From: Aeromonas cavernicola
GTDB lineage: Bacteria; Pseudomonadota; Gammaproteobacteria; Enterobacterales; Aeromonadaceae
Assembly: GCF_002795305.1 (NCBI RefSeq)
Contig: NZ_PGGC01000080.1
Coordinates: 1-64,000 of the forward strand
Reading direction: 5' to 3'
Length of the DNA stretch: 64,000 nt
Shown: one piece after another, positions 1 to 8,516 of the stretch
How positions within the stretch are numbered: the first letter of the stretch is position 1
Layout: every line of letters starts with the position of its first letter
Notes under the pieces: model-generated
The model's input: only the letters and a program-made list of their open reading frames with translations
The model's database searches: none
Told to the model about the DNA's origin: nothing
Program-made: the position numbers and the translations under genes

Positions 1-514
1 CGCCATCATTGGGAAGCACTTAGGAGAGTGGCTCGCGGGCGAAGGGCTCGGCGGTGGGGGTAGGATTGTCAGGCGGTTGGTCCCCCAAGCCCCGATCGCC
101 ACGGGCACTCAGCCCCGCTTGCACTATCTCTGGGGGGGGGGCGAAACGGTGGGCAATGGTGAGGGCTGGGTGGGCTTGCTGCTGATCTAGTAGCAGGGGA
201 TAGAGCAGCAGGCCAATGCTGCCGGGGGTGGCCAGGGTAATGGCACCACGGTAAGGATCATCGTCACAGAGGCGAGCTCGTAGCTGTGCGCTGGCTTGCT
301 GCTGTTGGCGAGCGAACTCAAGGACCATGATGCCACGGGGGGTCAATTCCAATTGGCGGGGCTTGCGCAGCAGGAGCGTCCCAAACTCGGCCTCTAGGCG
401 CGAAATATGCTGGCTGATTGCGGCTTGGGTGAGATCCAGCCGTTCGGCGGCGCGGGTAAAGCTCCCCGTGTCATGCACCGCTAGCAGAGTGTGCAACCAG
501 AGTGGATTAACCAT
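1..514 (-). pseudogene. LysR-type transcriptional regulator, interrupted by an in-frame stop and cut by the window edge
   Basis: The first ~65 residues form a classic LysR winged-helix DNA-binding domain (FTRAAERLDLTQAAISQHI, then LEAEFGTLLLRK), followed by the start of the periplasmic-binding-protein-like effector domain (ITLATPGSIGLLLYPLL). Translation starts at ATG 514 and meets TAA at 20-22. Beyond that stop the same frame continues with V-L-P-N-D-G up to the edge, which resembles the normal LysR continuation after 'AEPFAREPL'. LysR proteins are about 300 residues, so only about half could be made. Several residues between about 120 and 150 look atypical (ARGDRGLGD where a 'yDLGLv'-like core is usual), and a run of ten G lies at 132-141. 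Divergent from the VOC gene at 617, which it may have regulated. The target is unknown. Nonsense mutation is most likely; a sequencing error is possible. Confidence 0.7.
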
Positions 515-616
515 AAATTTTATTTATGTCTTATATTAGTTTGGCCTTATTTTTCATTATGGCTGTCCTGCCTATCATGTCACCTGTTTTCCACAGACAC
601 AGTGTTAAGGTGACCT
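515..616. promoter_or_regulatory. Divergent promoter region between the LysR gene and the VOC gene
   Basis: This is the short spacer between two divergent starts. It begins with a very AT-rich stretch (about 515-558), as is common for LysR-type regulator binding sites. No operator was assigned. The plus-strand gene is preceded by a weak purine stretch (aaggtg) 5 bases before its ATG. Confidence 0.35.
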
Positions 617-1114
617 ATGACCTATCCACGCAACTTCTCCCATATCGGGATCACGGTGACTGACCTCGATAAAGCCGTCGAGTTCTATACCCAAGTCATG
701 GGCTGGTATCTCATTATGCCGCCCACCACCATCACTGAAGATGACTCCGCTATCGGGGTGATGTGCAACGATGTGTTTGGTCCTGGCTGGGGCTCATTTC
801 GCATCGCTCATCTGTCGACCGGTGACAAGATTGGGATCGAGATTTTTCAGTTCCCCAACAGCGAGCAGCGCGAGAACAATTTTGAGTTCTGGAAGACTGG
901 CGTATTCCACTTTAGCGTGCAGGATCCAGACGTTGAGGGGCTGGCGGCACGGATCGTCGCGGCGGGTGGCAAGCAGCGGATGCCGGTGCGTGAGTATTAT
1001 CCCGGCGAGAAGCCCTATCGCATGGTCTACATGGAAGATCCTTTCGGCAACATCGTCGAGATCTACAGCCATAGTTACGAGCTGACCTATTCAGCGGGGG
1101 CATATCAGGGGTAA
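617..1114 (+). CDS. VOC superfamily (glyoxalase-fold) metalloenzyme
   Basis: A 165-residue single-domain protein of the vicinal oxygen chelate superfamily. The N-terminal signature is FSHIGITVTDLDKAVEFYTQ (first metal-ligand His near residue 10) and the C-terminal signature is YMEDPFGNIVEIYSH (Glu ligand near residue 149). HFSVQDPDVEGLAARI supplies the second half-motif. Members act as lactoylglutathione lyases, ring-cleaving dioxygenases, isomerases or resistance proteins; the sequence alone does not choose among these. It stands alone and is divergent from a LysR-type regulator, which suggests a substrate-induced single-enzyme function. Length is normal for the family. Family assignment is secure and the reaction is unknown. 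Confidence 0.85.
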   Translation: MTYPRNFSHIGITVTDLDKAVEFYTQVMGWYLIMPPTTITEDDSAIGVMCNDVFGPGWGSFRIAHLSTGDKIGIEIFQFPNSEQRENNFEFWKTGVFHFSVQDPDVEGLAARIVAAGGKQRMPVREYYPGEKPYRMVYMEDPFGNIVEIYSHSYELTYSAGAYQG

Positions 1115-1165
1115 GGGCGATGCTCAGCACCATGGCTGCTGGCAGACATTGCGGGTAGGAGCGAG

Positions 1166-1191
1166 ACCCGTGCCGCAGGCGCGGCACGGGT
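1166..1191. terminator. Perfect 11-bp hairpin between convergent genes
   Basis: Arms 1166-1176 and 1181-1191 are perfectly complementary around a 4-base loop. It sits between the convergent VOC and LTA-synthase-like genes. No U tract follows on either strand, so it is a weak or factor-assisted terminator, or simply a transcript-end stabiliser. Confidence 0.45.
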
Positions 1192-1206
1192 GCTAAGTGG
1201 TGGGGG

Positions 1207-3168
1207 TTATTTGACCGCTGCTGTCTCTTTTGCCGTTTGATAGAGCCCTTTTTCATAGGCAAGGCTGCCCCATAACGCCAACCCCAAGGCATGTTGCTTG
1301 AGGGTGTCAGGCTGAGGGGCGGGGCTGAGCTGTTCGTTCGCAAAGTCATAGACGTATCCCTCAGCGGGGCGTTCAGGCTGCAGGATCACCACATCGTTAC
1401 CCTGCATCAGGGCGAAGTTTTTATCGTATTGCATCATGGCGCGTCCGGGCCAATCGGCCGGCATCTGGGTCAGATCTTTACCCAACATCGGATAGCTCGC
1501 GCTGATCCCCATTAAAGAGAGCAGGGTCGGGCCCATGTCGATTTGGCTGACCAGCCGCTTATCTTGTTGCGGCGCAATGCCTTGGCCAACGATAACGCCG
1601 GGGATATGGAAACGCGGGATCGGCACCAAGTTGGCTCCAGAGACGCGGCTATCGTGATCGGCGATCACCAAGAACAGGGTGTCTTGCCAGTAGTCGGCTT
1701 GCTTAGCCTGCTTGAAAAACTCCCCGATGGCGTAATCGGCATACTTAGCCGCATTGTTACGGGTCTGTTTGGGCTGTTCATAGAGTTCAATTCGGTTATC
1801 TGGAAACTCAAACGGATCATGATTGCTGGAGCTAAACACTAAACTAAAGAAGGGCTTACCCTCTTTATGCAGCGCCTGAAACGTCTCATTGGCCTTGGCC
1901 ATCAAGTCTTCGTCCGATGCGCCCCACGATCCCTTGAAGACCGGGTTTTTATAATCTTTCTGCTCGACGATGGTGGTGAAGCCGTTGCCGAGGAAGAAGC
2001 TGCGCATGTTATCGAAATGGCTCTCCCCGCCATAGATAAAGCTGGTGCTGTAGCCCCGTTGCTTGAGCAGGTCTGCCAAGGTGAAAAAGTTAGTTTGGCT
2101 CTTGCCCAGCTTGACCACTGCTTGCGCCGGGGTGGGGGTGAAGCCCGTGAGCACTGCCTCGATCCCCCGTACCGATCGGGTGCCGGTGGCATACAGCCGC
2201 TCAAATGCCCAGCCTTGCTGCGCCAGCGCGTCGATGTTGGGGGTCAAGGGTAAGCCACCGAGGTAGCCCACAAACTGAGAACCGAGGCTCTCTTGCAGCA
2301 AGATCACCAAATTTTTGGGCTTACCTTGGGCACTGGCAAGATTGAAGGTCTGGCTCGGCAGGGTGGGGGAATTGAACGCGCTGGCTGGGCGGCCGCTCTC
2401 TTGGCGCACGATAGCAAGCACTTGTTGCTCACTGAGCTTGCCGTAAAACTGGCTGGCGTTCTCTTCCGCGCCCATCTGCTTGATGGCGAAGAACACCGAG
2501 TAGGCGGAGTTGACGGTCAAGGCGTTGACCAAGGGATCACTGGCAAACGCCACCATCGCTGAGTTGAGGGCGCGATGACCAAGGCTAGAGCGGGCCCCGA
2601 GAAAACCGATGGCCAAGATCAGCAGGGCAAACAGCGGGCGCAGCACCCAGCGTGGGAAGCTGAGGCCTGCCATCAGGCGGCCGCTTAGCCACCAGCTGCC
2701 ACTGAGTAGCGCACCGCTAAAGCATGCGGCCAGTAGTAACTCCCCCTTGCGGCCAGCCCACAACATGGCAAACACCTCTTTCGGATAAATGAGGTACTCG
2801 ACATAGAGGCGATTGGGGCGTACCCCATATTCGGTGATGAAGGACGGAGTTGAGATCTCGAGAAACAGCATCAACCAGAGTCCCAGCGTCAGCCATACCC
2901 GCATTAGCTGCAACCAAGCACGCCCGATGGCAGTGGGGCTGGCCAGCAGCAGGGTCAGCATCGCAGGCACCCCCCACACCCAGCACAGGGTTGCCACATC
3001 AACCCGCACTCCTTGTAGCAGCATTTGTGACCAACCGGCAACGGCCTCGACACGTTCTAGTTGCCATAGCCCTAAGGCGATCCGGCTAAGCGACAAGGAT
3101 AAAAGCGCGATCAGCGAGAAGATAGCAAATGGCCAGAATGGCCCCAGCCGCTGTTTGAGAGAGAGCAT
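1207..3168 (-). CDS. LTA synthase family membrane sulfatase-fold phosphotransferase
   Basis: 653 residues. The first ~200 carry several hydrophobic segments (about 12-33, 65-78, 88-105, 145-165, 175-195), then a linker and a C-terminal extracytoplasmic alkaline-phosphatase/sulfatase domain. In that domain NLVILLQES (about 286-294) supplies the first metal ligand, TGTRSVRGIEAVLTG (about 326-340) contains the Thr nucleophile, and VIADHDSRV supplies further metal ligands. Relatives transfer phosphoglycerol or phosphoethanolamine headgroups from phospholipids to surface glycans (LtaS, OpgB, EptA-like). In a Gram-negative the acceptor may be periplasmic glucan or LPS; this is inference. It has its own upstream region and a weak RBS (aaggaat). 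Confidence 0.85.
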   Translation of the reverse strand: MLSLKQRLGPFWPFAIFSLIALLSLSLSRIALGLWQLERVEAVAGWSQMLLQGVRVDVATLCWVWGVPAMLTLLLASPTAIGRAWLQLMRVWLTLGLWLMLFLEISTPSFITEYGVRPNRLYVEYLIYPKEVFAMLWAGRKGELLLAACFSGALLSGSWWLSGRLMAGLSFPRWVLRPLFALLILAIGFLGARSSLGHRALNSAMVAFASDPLVNALTVNSAYSVFFAIKQMGAEENASQFYGKLSEQQVLAIVRQESGRPASAFNSPTLPSQTFNLASAQGKPKNLVILLQESLGSQFVGYLGGLPLTPNIDALAQQGWAFERLYATGTRSVRGIEAVLTGFTPTPAQAVVKLGKSQTNFFTLADLLKQRGYSTSFIYGGESHFDNMRSFFLGNGFTTIVEQKDYKNPVFKGSWGASDEDLMAKANETFQALHKEGKPFFSLVFSSSNHDPFEFPDNRIELYEQPKQTRNNAAKYADYAIGEFFKQAKQADYWQDTLFLVIADHDSRVSGANLVPIPRFHIPGVIVGQGIAPQQDKRLVSQIDMGPTLLSLMGISASYPMLGKDLTQMPADWPGRAMMQYDKNFALMQGNDVVILQPERPAEGYVYDFANEQLSPAPQPDTLKQHALGLALWGSLAYEKGLYQTAKETAAVK

Positions 3169-3419
3169 TCGTTATTCCTTATTGAATCTATAAGTGCTTG
3201 TCCAAAAGCACTTTTTGGGGTTGTAGCTTTATGACACTGCCATGTCGCAAAGGTTGCAGTGCTGAGCACTAAGTCTGTGAGTTTAACGGCAATGTGTGAA
3301 GAAAAGCAGCTGGAAACCACATAACATACTGATAAAAAACAGATTATCTCTCGATGGTGGGAAAAATAGGTGGATCTAACGCACAAAGAGGCCAATTGAC
3401 TCACACATTATCTCAGCTA
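3169..3419. other. Intergenic region upstream of the LTA-synthase-like gene
   Basis: No plausible coding sequence. It should hold the minus-strand promoter of the LTA-synthase-like gene, but I found no convincing -10/-35 pair or operator by eye. Confidence 0.4.
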
Positions 3420-3446
3420 TTAAAAAGGGCGCCGTGATGGCGCCCT
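3420..3446 (-). terminator. Rho-independent terminator of metBL
   Basis: Arms 3426-3433 and 3439-3446 (agggcgcc/ggcgccct) form an 8-bp GC-rich stem. On the minus strand it is followed by a run of T (plus-strand taaaaa at 3421-3426). It lies 29 bases past the metL stop. Confidence 0.8.
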
Positions 3447-3474
3447 GATGAGGGGAAGTGGCTATGATGCGCCG

Positions 3475-5925
3475 TTACAGCGCTGCGCAGATTTGCCAGA
3501 GATCGTATTGAATCGCGGCGGCGGTGACGTCGCGCCCCGCGCCAGGTCCCTGGATCACCAGCGGGTTGCTCCGATAGCAGTCACTTTCGATCGCAAACAC
3601 GTTGTCGCAGGGCAGTAGGTTGGCAAAGGGGTGATGCGGCTCTAACACCTCCAAGCCGACTCGCGCCTTGCCATCGTGTTCAATCCGAGCGACATAGCGC
3701 AGCACCTTACCGACCCGGCGCGCCTCTTCAAAGGCGCTTAAGATCGGTTCATCGAGCTCGTTGAGCCGATCCATAAACTGCTCAGCGCTGGCGTTGCGCA
3801 GGGCGGCAGGCACCAGATTCTCTAGCGTGATGTCGGCTGAATCGAGGGCAAAACCCGCTTCTCGCGCCAAAATCAGCAGTTTACGGCGGACATCTTGGCC
3901 GGAGAGATCCTCGCGGGGGTCCGGCTCAGTCAACCCTTGTTGCCACGCCTCGTCCACTAACTCGGAGAAGGGGCGGCTGCCATCATATTGCTGGAACAGC
4001 CACGAGAGGGTGCCGGAAAAGATACCTGATACTCCCTTAATCCGATCGCCGCTTTGGCGCAACATCTGGATGCTCGATTGCACCGGTAATCCGGCGCCCA
4101 CGGTGGCGTTGTAGCGCCACTGCACCTGATGGTCGCGGCAGCTTTGCTTGACCCGTTGATAAAATTCGCTGTCGGCGGCCCCTGCAAACTTGTTGGCGGC
4201 GATGATGTGGATGCCGAGCTGAGCAAAGTCCGGGTAGTAGCGACTCACGGTTTCGCTGGCGGTAATATCCAGAGCGATCAGGGTGTCAAAGCTATGTTGC
4301 TCAAGTTGGGTCAGCAGCTCAGGCCAGATCAAGGGTCTGAGGGTGCCATCAGGCAGCTTAAGTGGGTCGAGCCCCTCTTCATCGAGCTGTCCCCCCTCTG
4401 AGCTGAACACCCCGTAGAGGGTGAGTGCCAGATTGAGTTCATGTTCGAGGCGGGCTTTCTCACGGGCGTACAGCCCCAGCCAGTGGCCGCCGATGTTGCC
4501 CTTGCCAAACAGCACTAGCCCCACCCGCGTCGGACGACTAAACAGGGCGCTGTGCAGGGTGATTAAGAGCGGCTCTAGCACCACTTGGCGCAGTACCGCA
4601 ACTAAACTCAAGCCATCTTTGGCCACGTGGACAAACTCCAGCGGTTGATCCGCCAGCAGCTGATAAAAGCGGTGACACTGTTCGGCGTTATCGGTCACCC
4701 CAGCCCCCACCAGCGCCACCAAGCTGTAGCCCTCTTTTTGGATAAGCCCAGTGAAACTGCCTTGCAATTGGAAGTCTCGCAGGATGTCGAAGGCTCCTTC
4801 GGCGACCTCTAGGGTGTAAGCGAGGCGCAGGATGCGGCGGTCTGCTTGGCGCTGCAAGGTGAGCGGGTTGAGGCGGTGGCGAGCGAGGTGGGCCTCGATG
4901 GTGGCAACGGCTTGCTCATAGTGGGCCTGCGGCAGCACTTTTAGCTCGATCAGGGCTATGTGGTCCACTGATGAGACGATGCGGGCCCCCCCAGAGCGGG
5001 GCGCGCGGCGCAGAATATGGGTACAACCTTCATCGGGGTTATAACTGCAACGCAGGGTGAGGCGTTGGCGGCTATCGGCCACCGGTTGCAGGGTCCGCGA
5101 GTGCAGTACTGAGGAGCCGAGCCGGGCGAGCTCATTGGCTTCAGCCAAGCTCAGGCGCTCTAGCAGGCGGGCCTCTTTGACGCGGCGCGGGTCGGCGCTG
5201 TAGACCCCTGCCACGTCGCTCCAAATGGTGGTGGATTCACCATCCGCCAGCAGGGCTAACAGGCTGGCGCTGTAGTCTGAACCATTGCGGCCAAGCAGCA
5301 ACGAGCGGCCGCTCATGTCAGCGGCAATAAAGCCGGTGACGACGATCCGGCCTAGGTGTTCCGCCAGTCTGGCTTTGAGCAGTTCGCTGGAGAGGGCGGT
5401 ATCGACCTTCACTAACGCGCCATCTTCGGCGCGTAAGAAGCTACGGGCATCGAGCCAGATCGCTTTATCCCCACGGCTGGTGAGCAGTGCGGCGAGCAGG
5501 CGGGCGGACCAGACTTCACCAAACGCCAGCAAGCCGTTGCGCTCGAAGCGATCAAAGTGCCCTTCGAGGGTTTTAGCGATCAACTGCATGTCATCCGCTA
5601 ACTGCTGGCTTAGCTCATGCTGGAGCGGACCTTCTAACAGGCCATCAATCAGGCTTTGCTGATAGGACTGGAGCGCCGTAATGGCCTCACCGGCGGCTTC
5701 ATCCCCGGCTTCTGCTAACTCCACCAGCTGGATCAGCCGATTGGTGGTCTTGCCCGCAGCAGAGACCACCACCAGCTCATCCCCGTTCACCTGCTGCTCG
5801 ACAATGGCGGCAACCCGACGATAACAGACGGGATCAGCCAAGCTGCTGCCGCCAAACTTGTGCACATGCCGCCGCTTGCCTGCGGTTACTGTCGCCACCA
5901 CTCGTTCTCCCTGTTGCTGTTCCAT
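3475..5925 (-). CDS. metL: Bifunctional aspartokinase II / homoserine dehydrogenase II
   Basis: 816 residues, the usual length of MetL (E. coli 810). The N-terminal aspartokinase domain opens with HKFGGSSLAD (about 22-31), the ATP/aspartate site, and includes a conserved GRNGSDYSASLLA segment near residue 213. The C-terminal homoserine dehydrogenase starts with the nucleotide-binding LVLFGKGNIGGHWL (about 473-486) and carries GIFSGTLSWLF. It performs the first and third steps from aspartate to homoserine, feeding methionine synthesis. Its ATG directly abuts the metB stop (TAAATG), so the two are one transcript and probably translationally coupled. Repression by MetJ at the upstream met boxes is expected. 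Pairing with metB favours MetL over ThrA. Confidence 0.95.
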   Translation of the reverse strand: MEQQQGERVVATVTAGKRRHVHKFGGSSLADPVCYRRVAAIVEQQVNGDELVVVSAAGKTTNRLIQLVELAEAGDEAAGEAITALQSYQQSLIDGLLEGPLQHELSQQLADDMQLIAKTLEGHFDRFERNGLLAFGEVWSARLLAALLTSRGDKAIWLDARSFLRAEDGALVKVDTALSSELLKARLAEHLGRIVVTGFIAADMSGRSLLLGRNGSDYSASLLALLADGESTTIWSDVAGVYSADPRRVKEARLLERLSLAEANELARLGSSVLHSRTLQPVADSRQRLTLRCSYNPDEGCTHILRRAPRSGGARIVSSVDHIALIELKVLPQAHYEQAVATIEAHLARHRLNPLTLQRQADRRILRLAYTLEVAEGAFDILRDFQLQGSFTGLIQKEGYSLVALVGAGVTDNAEQCHRFYQLLADQPLEFVHVAKDGLSLVAVLRQVVLEPLLITLHSALFSRPTRVGLVLFGKGNIGGHWLGLYAREKARLEHELNLALTLYGVFSSEGGQLDEEGLDPLKLPDGTLRPLIWPELLTQLEQHSFDTLIALDITASETVSRYYPDFAQLGIHIIAANKFAGAADSEFYQRVKQSCRDHQVQWRYNATVGAGLPVQSSIQMLRQSGDRIKGVSGIFSGTLSWLFQQYDGSRPFSELVDEAWQQGLTEPDPREDLSGQDVRRKLLILAREAGFALDSADITLENLVPAALRNASAEQFMDRLNELDEPILSAFEEARRVGKVLRYVARIEHDGKARVGLEVLEPHHPFANLLPCDNVFAIESDCYRSNPLVIQGPGAGRDVTAAAIQYDLWQICAAL

Positions 5926-7098
5926 TTATGGTTCTCCTTGTTCTGCCTGTTGCGCGTGGGCAAATCCCTTAGCCAAATCAGCGACCAGATCGTCCGCGTG
6001 CTCAATGCCGACCGATAACCGCAATAACTGCGGGCTGATCCCGGCCGCTTGCTGAGCGGCTGGGGTCATGGCGCGGTGCGTCATGGTGGCTGGGTGGGCC
6101 ACTAAGCTCTCTACTCCCCCTAAAGATTCGGCGACCGAAAACAGGGTGAGGGCCGAGAGGAAGGCGCGAATGCCGATCTCGCTGCAATCGAGTTCAAAAC
6201 TTAACATGGCGCCAAAACCCGATTGTTGACGGCGCGCAATGTCATGGCCCGGATGGTTTGGCAAGCTGGGGTGATAGATATGCTTGACCAGTGGCTGCTG
6301 CTGTAAGTAGGCAAGGATGCGGTCGGTGTTCTCTTGATGAGTACGCAAACGCGGCGCCAGGGTACGTAAGCCACGCAAGGTCAGGTAAGAGTCAAATGCC
6401 CCAGAGGTAAGCCCTAAGCAGTTGGCCCACCACACCAGGGATTCGGCCAGTACCGACTCTTTGGCGACGGCAACACCGCCTACCACATCGGAGTGACCAT
6501 TGATGTATTTGGTGGTGGAGTGCACCACCACATCGGCCCCTAATGCCAGCGGCTGCTGCAACAGGGGGGAGAGGAAGGTATTATCGACCACGACCTTGGC
6601 CCCGACCTTATGGGATGCCGTGGCGATCGCGGCGATGTCCACCACCCGCAGCAAGGGGTTAGAGGGGGTCTCGACCCATACCAGTGTCGGTTGTTGCGCC
6701 AGCGCCTCGGCCAAGGCCGCCTCGTTGCCTTGATCGACAAATTGCACGCGGTAGTGGCCCTTGGCCGCCAGATATTCGAACAGGCGCCAGGTGCCGCCGT
6801 AGCAGTCATGGGGTGCGATCAGCAGATCCCCTGCCTTGAGCAGGGCGGTGGTGACCAGATGTACCGCGCCCATGCCGGTGCCGGTGACCACCGCGCCAGC
6901 ACCACCCTCCAGCGCCGCCAGCGCATCGGCCAGATTGGCGCGAGTGGGGTTGCCAGAGCGGGCATAGTCATATTGACGGGGTTCGCCGAAGTCGGCAAAG
7001 GTGTAGTTGCTGGAGAGGTAAATAGGCGGCACCACGGCCCCGTGCTGGGTGTCTGTTTCAATGCCGGTACGAACCGCGAGGGTGGCCTTATGACTCAT
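5926..7098 (-). CDS. metB: Cystathionine gamma-synthase
   Basis: 390 residues. A PLP-dependent Cys/Met metabolism enzyme with the binding signature HSTTKYINGHSDVVGG, whose Lys197 forms the Schiff base; YDYARSGNPTRANL is the cofactor-phosphate region. It condenses O-succinylhomoserine with cysteine to give cystathionine in the cytosol. The short N-terminus (MSHKATLAVRTG) matches enterobacterial MetB. First gene of a metB-metL operon, divergent from metJ with met boxes between, the same layout as E. coli. A metC or O-acetylhomoserine sulfhydrylase is less likely because of this context. Confidence 0.95.
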   Translation of the reverse strand: MSHKATLAVRTGIETDTQHGAVVPPIYLSSNYTFADFGEPRQYDYARSGNPTRANLADALAALEGGAGAVVTGTGMGAVHLVTTALLKAGDLLIAPHDCYGGTWRLFEYLAAKGHYRVQFVDQGNEAALAEALAQQPTLVWVETPSNPLLRVVDIAAIATASHKVGAKVVVDNTFLSPLLQQPLALGADVVVHSTTKYINGHSDVVGGVAVAKESVLAESLVWWANCLGLTSGAFDSYLTLRGLRTLAPRLRTHQENTDRILAYLQQQPLVKHIYHPSLPNHPGHDIARRQQSGFGAMLSFELDCSEIGIRAFLSALTLFSVAESLGGVESLVAHPATMTHRAMTPAAQQAAGISPQLLRLSVGIEHADDLVADLAKGFAHAQQAEQGEP

Positions 7099-7202
7099 GA
7101 GTGTTCTCCTTCAACTGGTGGCCGCAGCGTGCCACATCCATGCCCCGTCATGACTGACCAGATTGTCAGCCTATGGTGCCTCACACTACGCCAGCATGAA
7201 AA

Positions 7203-7234
7203 AGCCGTCAACACTTCCAGACGTCTAAATGGCT
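7203..7234. promoter_or_regulatory. Tandem met boxes (MetJ operator)
   Basis: An exact consensus met box AGACGTCT lies at 7219-7226. The in-register 8-mers on either side match partly: 7203-7210 agccgtca (6/8), 7211-7218 acacttcc (5/8), 7227-7234 aaatggct (5/8). MetJ binds cooperatively to such tandem 8-bp repeats. The position between the divergent metB and metJ starts fits control of both genes. Confidence 0.85.
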
Positions 7235-7307
7235 TTGCCGTTGGATTGCCATTCATCAAGGCAAGGGTTAAGATCCGCGCTCACGGCCAATGAGGAACAG
7301 GTGAGTC

Positions 7308-7631
7308 ATGGGAACAGAGTGGAACGGCGATTACGTTAGCCCTTATGCGGAACACGGTAAAAAGAGTGAACAGGTTAAGAAGATTACCGTTTCGATCCCG
7401 CTCAAGGTGTTAAAGGTATTGACCGATGAGCGCACCCGTCGCCAGGTAAATAACCTGCGCCATGCGACCAACAGCGAGCTGCTCTGCGAAGCCTTCCTGC
7501 ACGCCTTTACCGGTCAACCGCTGCCTGATGATGATGATCTGCGTAAAGATCACCCTGACAGCGTGCCAGCCAAAGTGCGGGCTATCATGGTGGCGCTGGG
7601 CAAAGAGATCGAAGATTTCGAGCAGGAATAA
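7308..7631 (+). CDS. metJ: Methionine repressor MetJ
   Basis: 107 residues, ribbon-helix-helix repressor. The beta ribbon [20 protein letters not shown] (about 24-43) and the helix region [20 protein letters not shown] are almost the same as in E. coli MetJ; only the C-terminal tail (after about residue 75) diverges. It dimerises, binds S-adenosylmethionine as corepressor and represses methionine genes through met boxes. Divergent from metBL with an operator in between, so it should autoregulate and shut off metBL. ATG at 7308 has upstream purines (gaggaacaggtgag). Confidence 0.97.
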   Translation: MGTEWNGDYVSPYAEHGKKSEQVKKITVSIPLKVLKVLTDERTRRQVNNLRHATNSELLCEAFLHAFTGQPLPDDDDLRKDHPDSVPAKVRAIMVALGKEIEDFEQE

Positions 7632-7961
7632 CTGCCTCGTTAGTGATTTATTCGCGTGAATCCCCAAGATAGATCCCCACTTATTGACCATGACGCGGCG
7701 TAGTCCGCGTCATCGCACACTTGTCCCATTCAGGTTGATCCCCTGCTCTGTGTTGCCTAGCTGGTGCCTTGCACCGTGGCGCGCGATTGCCCTCACTCTG
7801 CTGATGACATCCCTCAGGGAGCAGGTCGCTTGGCTACGCATGGGCGGGGATGGTCGTGAGGGATAAGGGGAGGCGATGACGCCGTGGGGTGGCGGTTGTC
7901 TTACCGCGATGTGGCGGGCTAAAGCGGGCCCCTTGCCGTGCAAAGGGGCCTGTGTGTCATC
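7632..7961. other. Intergenic region after metJ, with a hairpin at 7690-7713
   Basis: No convincing gene in about 330 bases. The one clear structure is a hairpin with arms 7690-7698 and 7705-7713 (atgacgcgg/ccgcgtcat, 6-base loop), probably marking the metJ transcript end although no T run follows. The open frame at 7684-7866 lacks an RBS and any recognisable motif. Confidence 0.5.
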
Positions 7962-8516
7962 TTACTGTGGGTCGGTGTGAGAGGGATTAAGTGCCCTGAT
8001 GGATCTGCCGGGCAGCATCCGACTGACCAAATTGCTCCGTTGGCGCCAAGAGGTGTAGCCAATGGCCAGCAGGTGTAAGGCCAACAAGCCTTGCAGTAGC
8101 CAAGTGCACCACTCGTGCCAGTCACTGGCCCCGAGCTCAAAACCCAGCTCGGTATTTTGGAACCAGCCACTGCCTGCGGTCGCCAGCACCACCAGCCACA
8201 GGGCCCAGACCGCCAACTTACCGCTGCCATGGTGGCCTGGGGCGGGCGGCAGCCGCTCGCGCATCTCTTGTGCTTGTTGGCGAAAATCGGCACCGGTTGG
8301 AATCAGGGCGGCCAAGCGGGCATGCCCTTTGGCCCAACTTAGCCCCCAACCCAAGCGCACGCTGATCAGGGCGATGGCGGTATAGCCTAACCACTCATGC
8401 CACTGTTCCCCCGCCTCGTTGATCCAGAGGTTGCTGATGCAAACCGCCGCTATCCCCCAATGGGTGAAACGTACCACCGTATCCCAGCGAAAGGCGTTAC
8501 CCTTTTTGCTTGGCAT
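7962..8516 (-). CDS. Membrane cytochrome b (cytochrome b561 / Ni-Fe hydrogenase b-subunit-like)
   Basis: 184 residues with four hydrophobic segments. WDTVVRFTHWGIAAVC near the start and WHEWLGYTAIALISVRLGWG (about 39-58) carry the His ligands and G/R pattern of diheme membrane cytochromes b. A later pair of helices has WHEWCTWLLQGLLALHLLAIG (about 133-153). Such proteins pass electrons between the quinone pool and a periplasmic partner. Its start lies inside the end of the cytochrome b562 gene (20-base overlap), which implies translational coupling and that the soluble b562 is its partner. This pairing is inference; no reductase subunit is nearby. Confidence 0.8.
   Translation of the reverse strand: MPSKKGNAFRWDTVVRFTHWGIAAVCISNLWINEAGEQWHEWLGYTAIALISVRLGWGLSWAKGHARLAALIPTGADFRQQAQEMRERLPPAPGHHGSGKLAVWALWLVVLATAGSGWFQNTELGFELGASDWHEWCTWLLQGLLALHLLAIGYTSWRQRSNLVSRMLPGRSIRALNPSHTDPQ

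Noticed and set aside
1-514. LysR gene as ArgP, regulator of argO
   Set aside because: Its DNA-binding domain sequence does not resemble ArgP, and argO is 58 kb away.
7684-7866. 60-residue frame after metJ
   Set aside because: No RBS, no recognisable family, overlaps the hairpin at 7690-7713.
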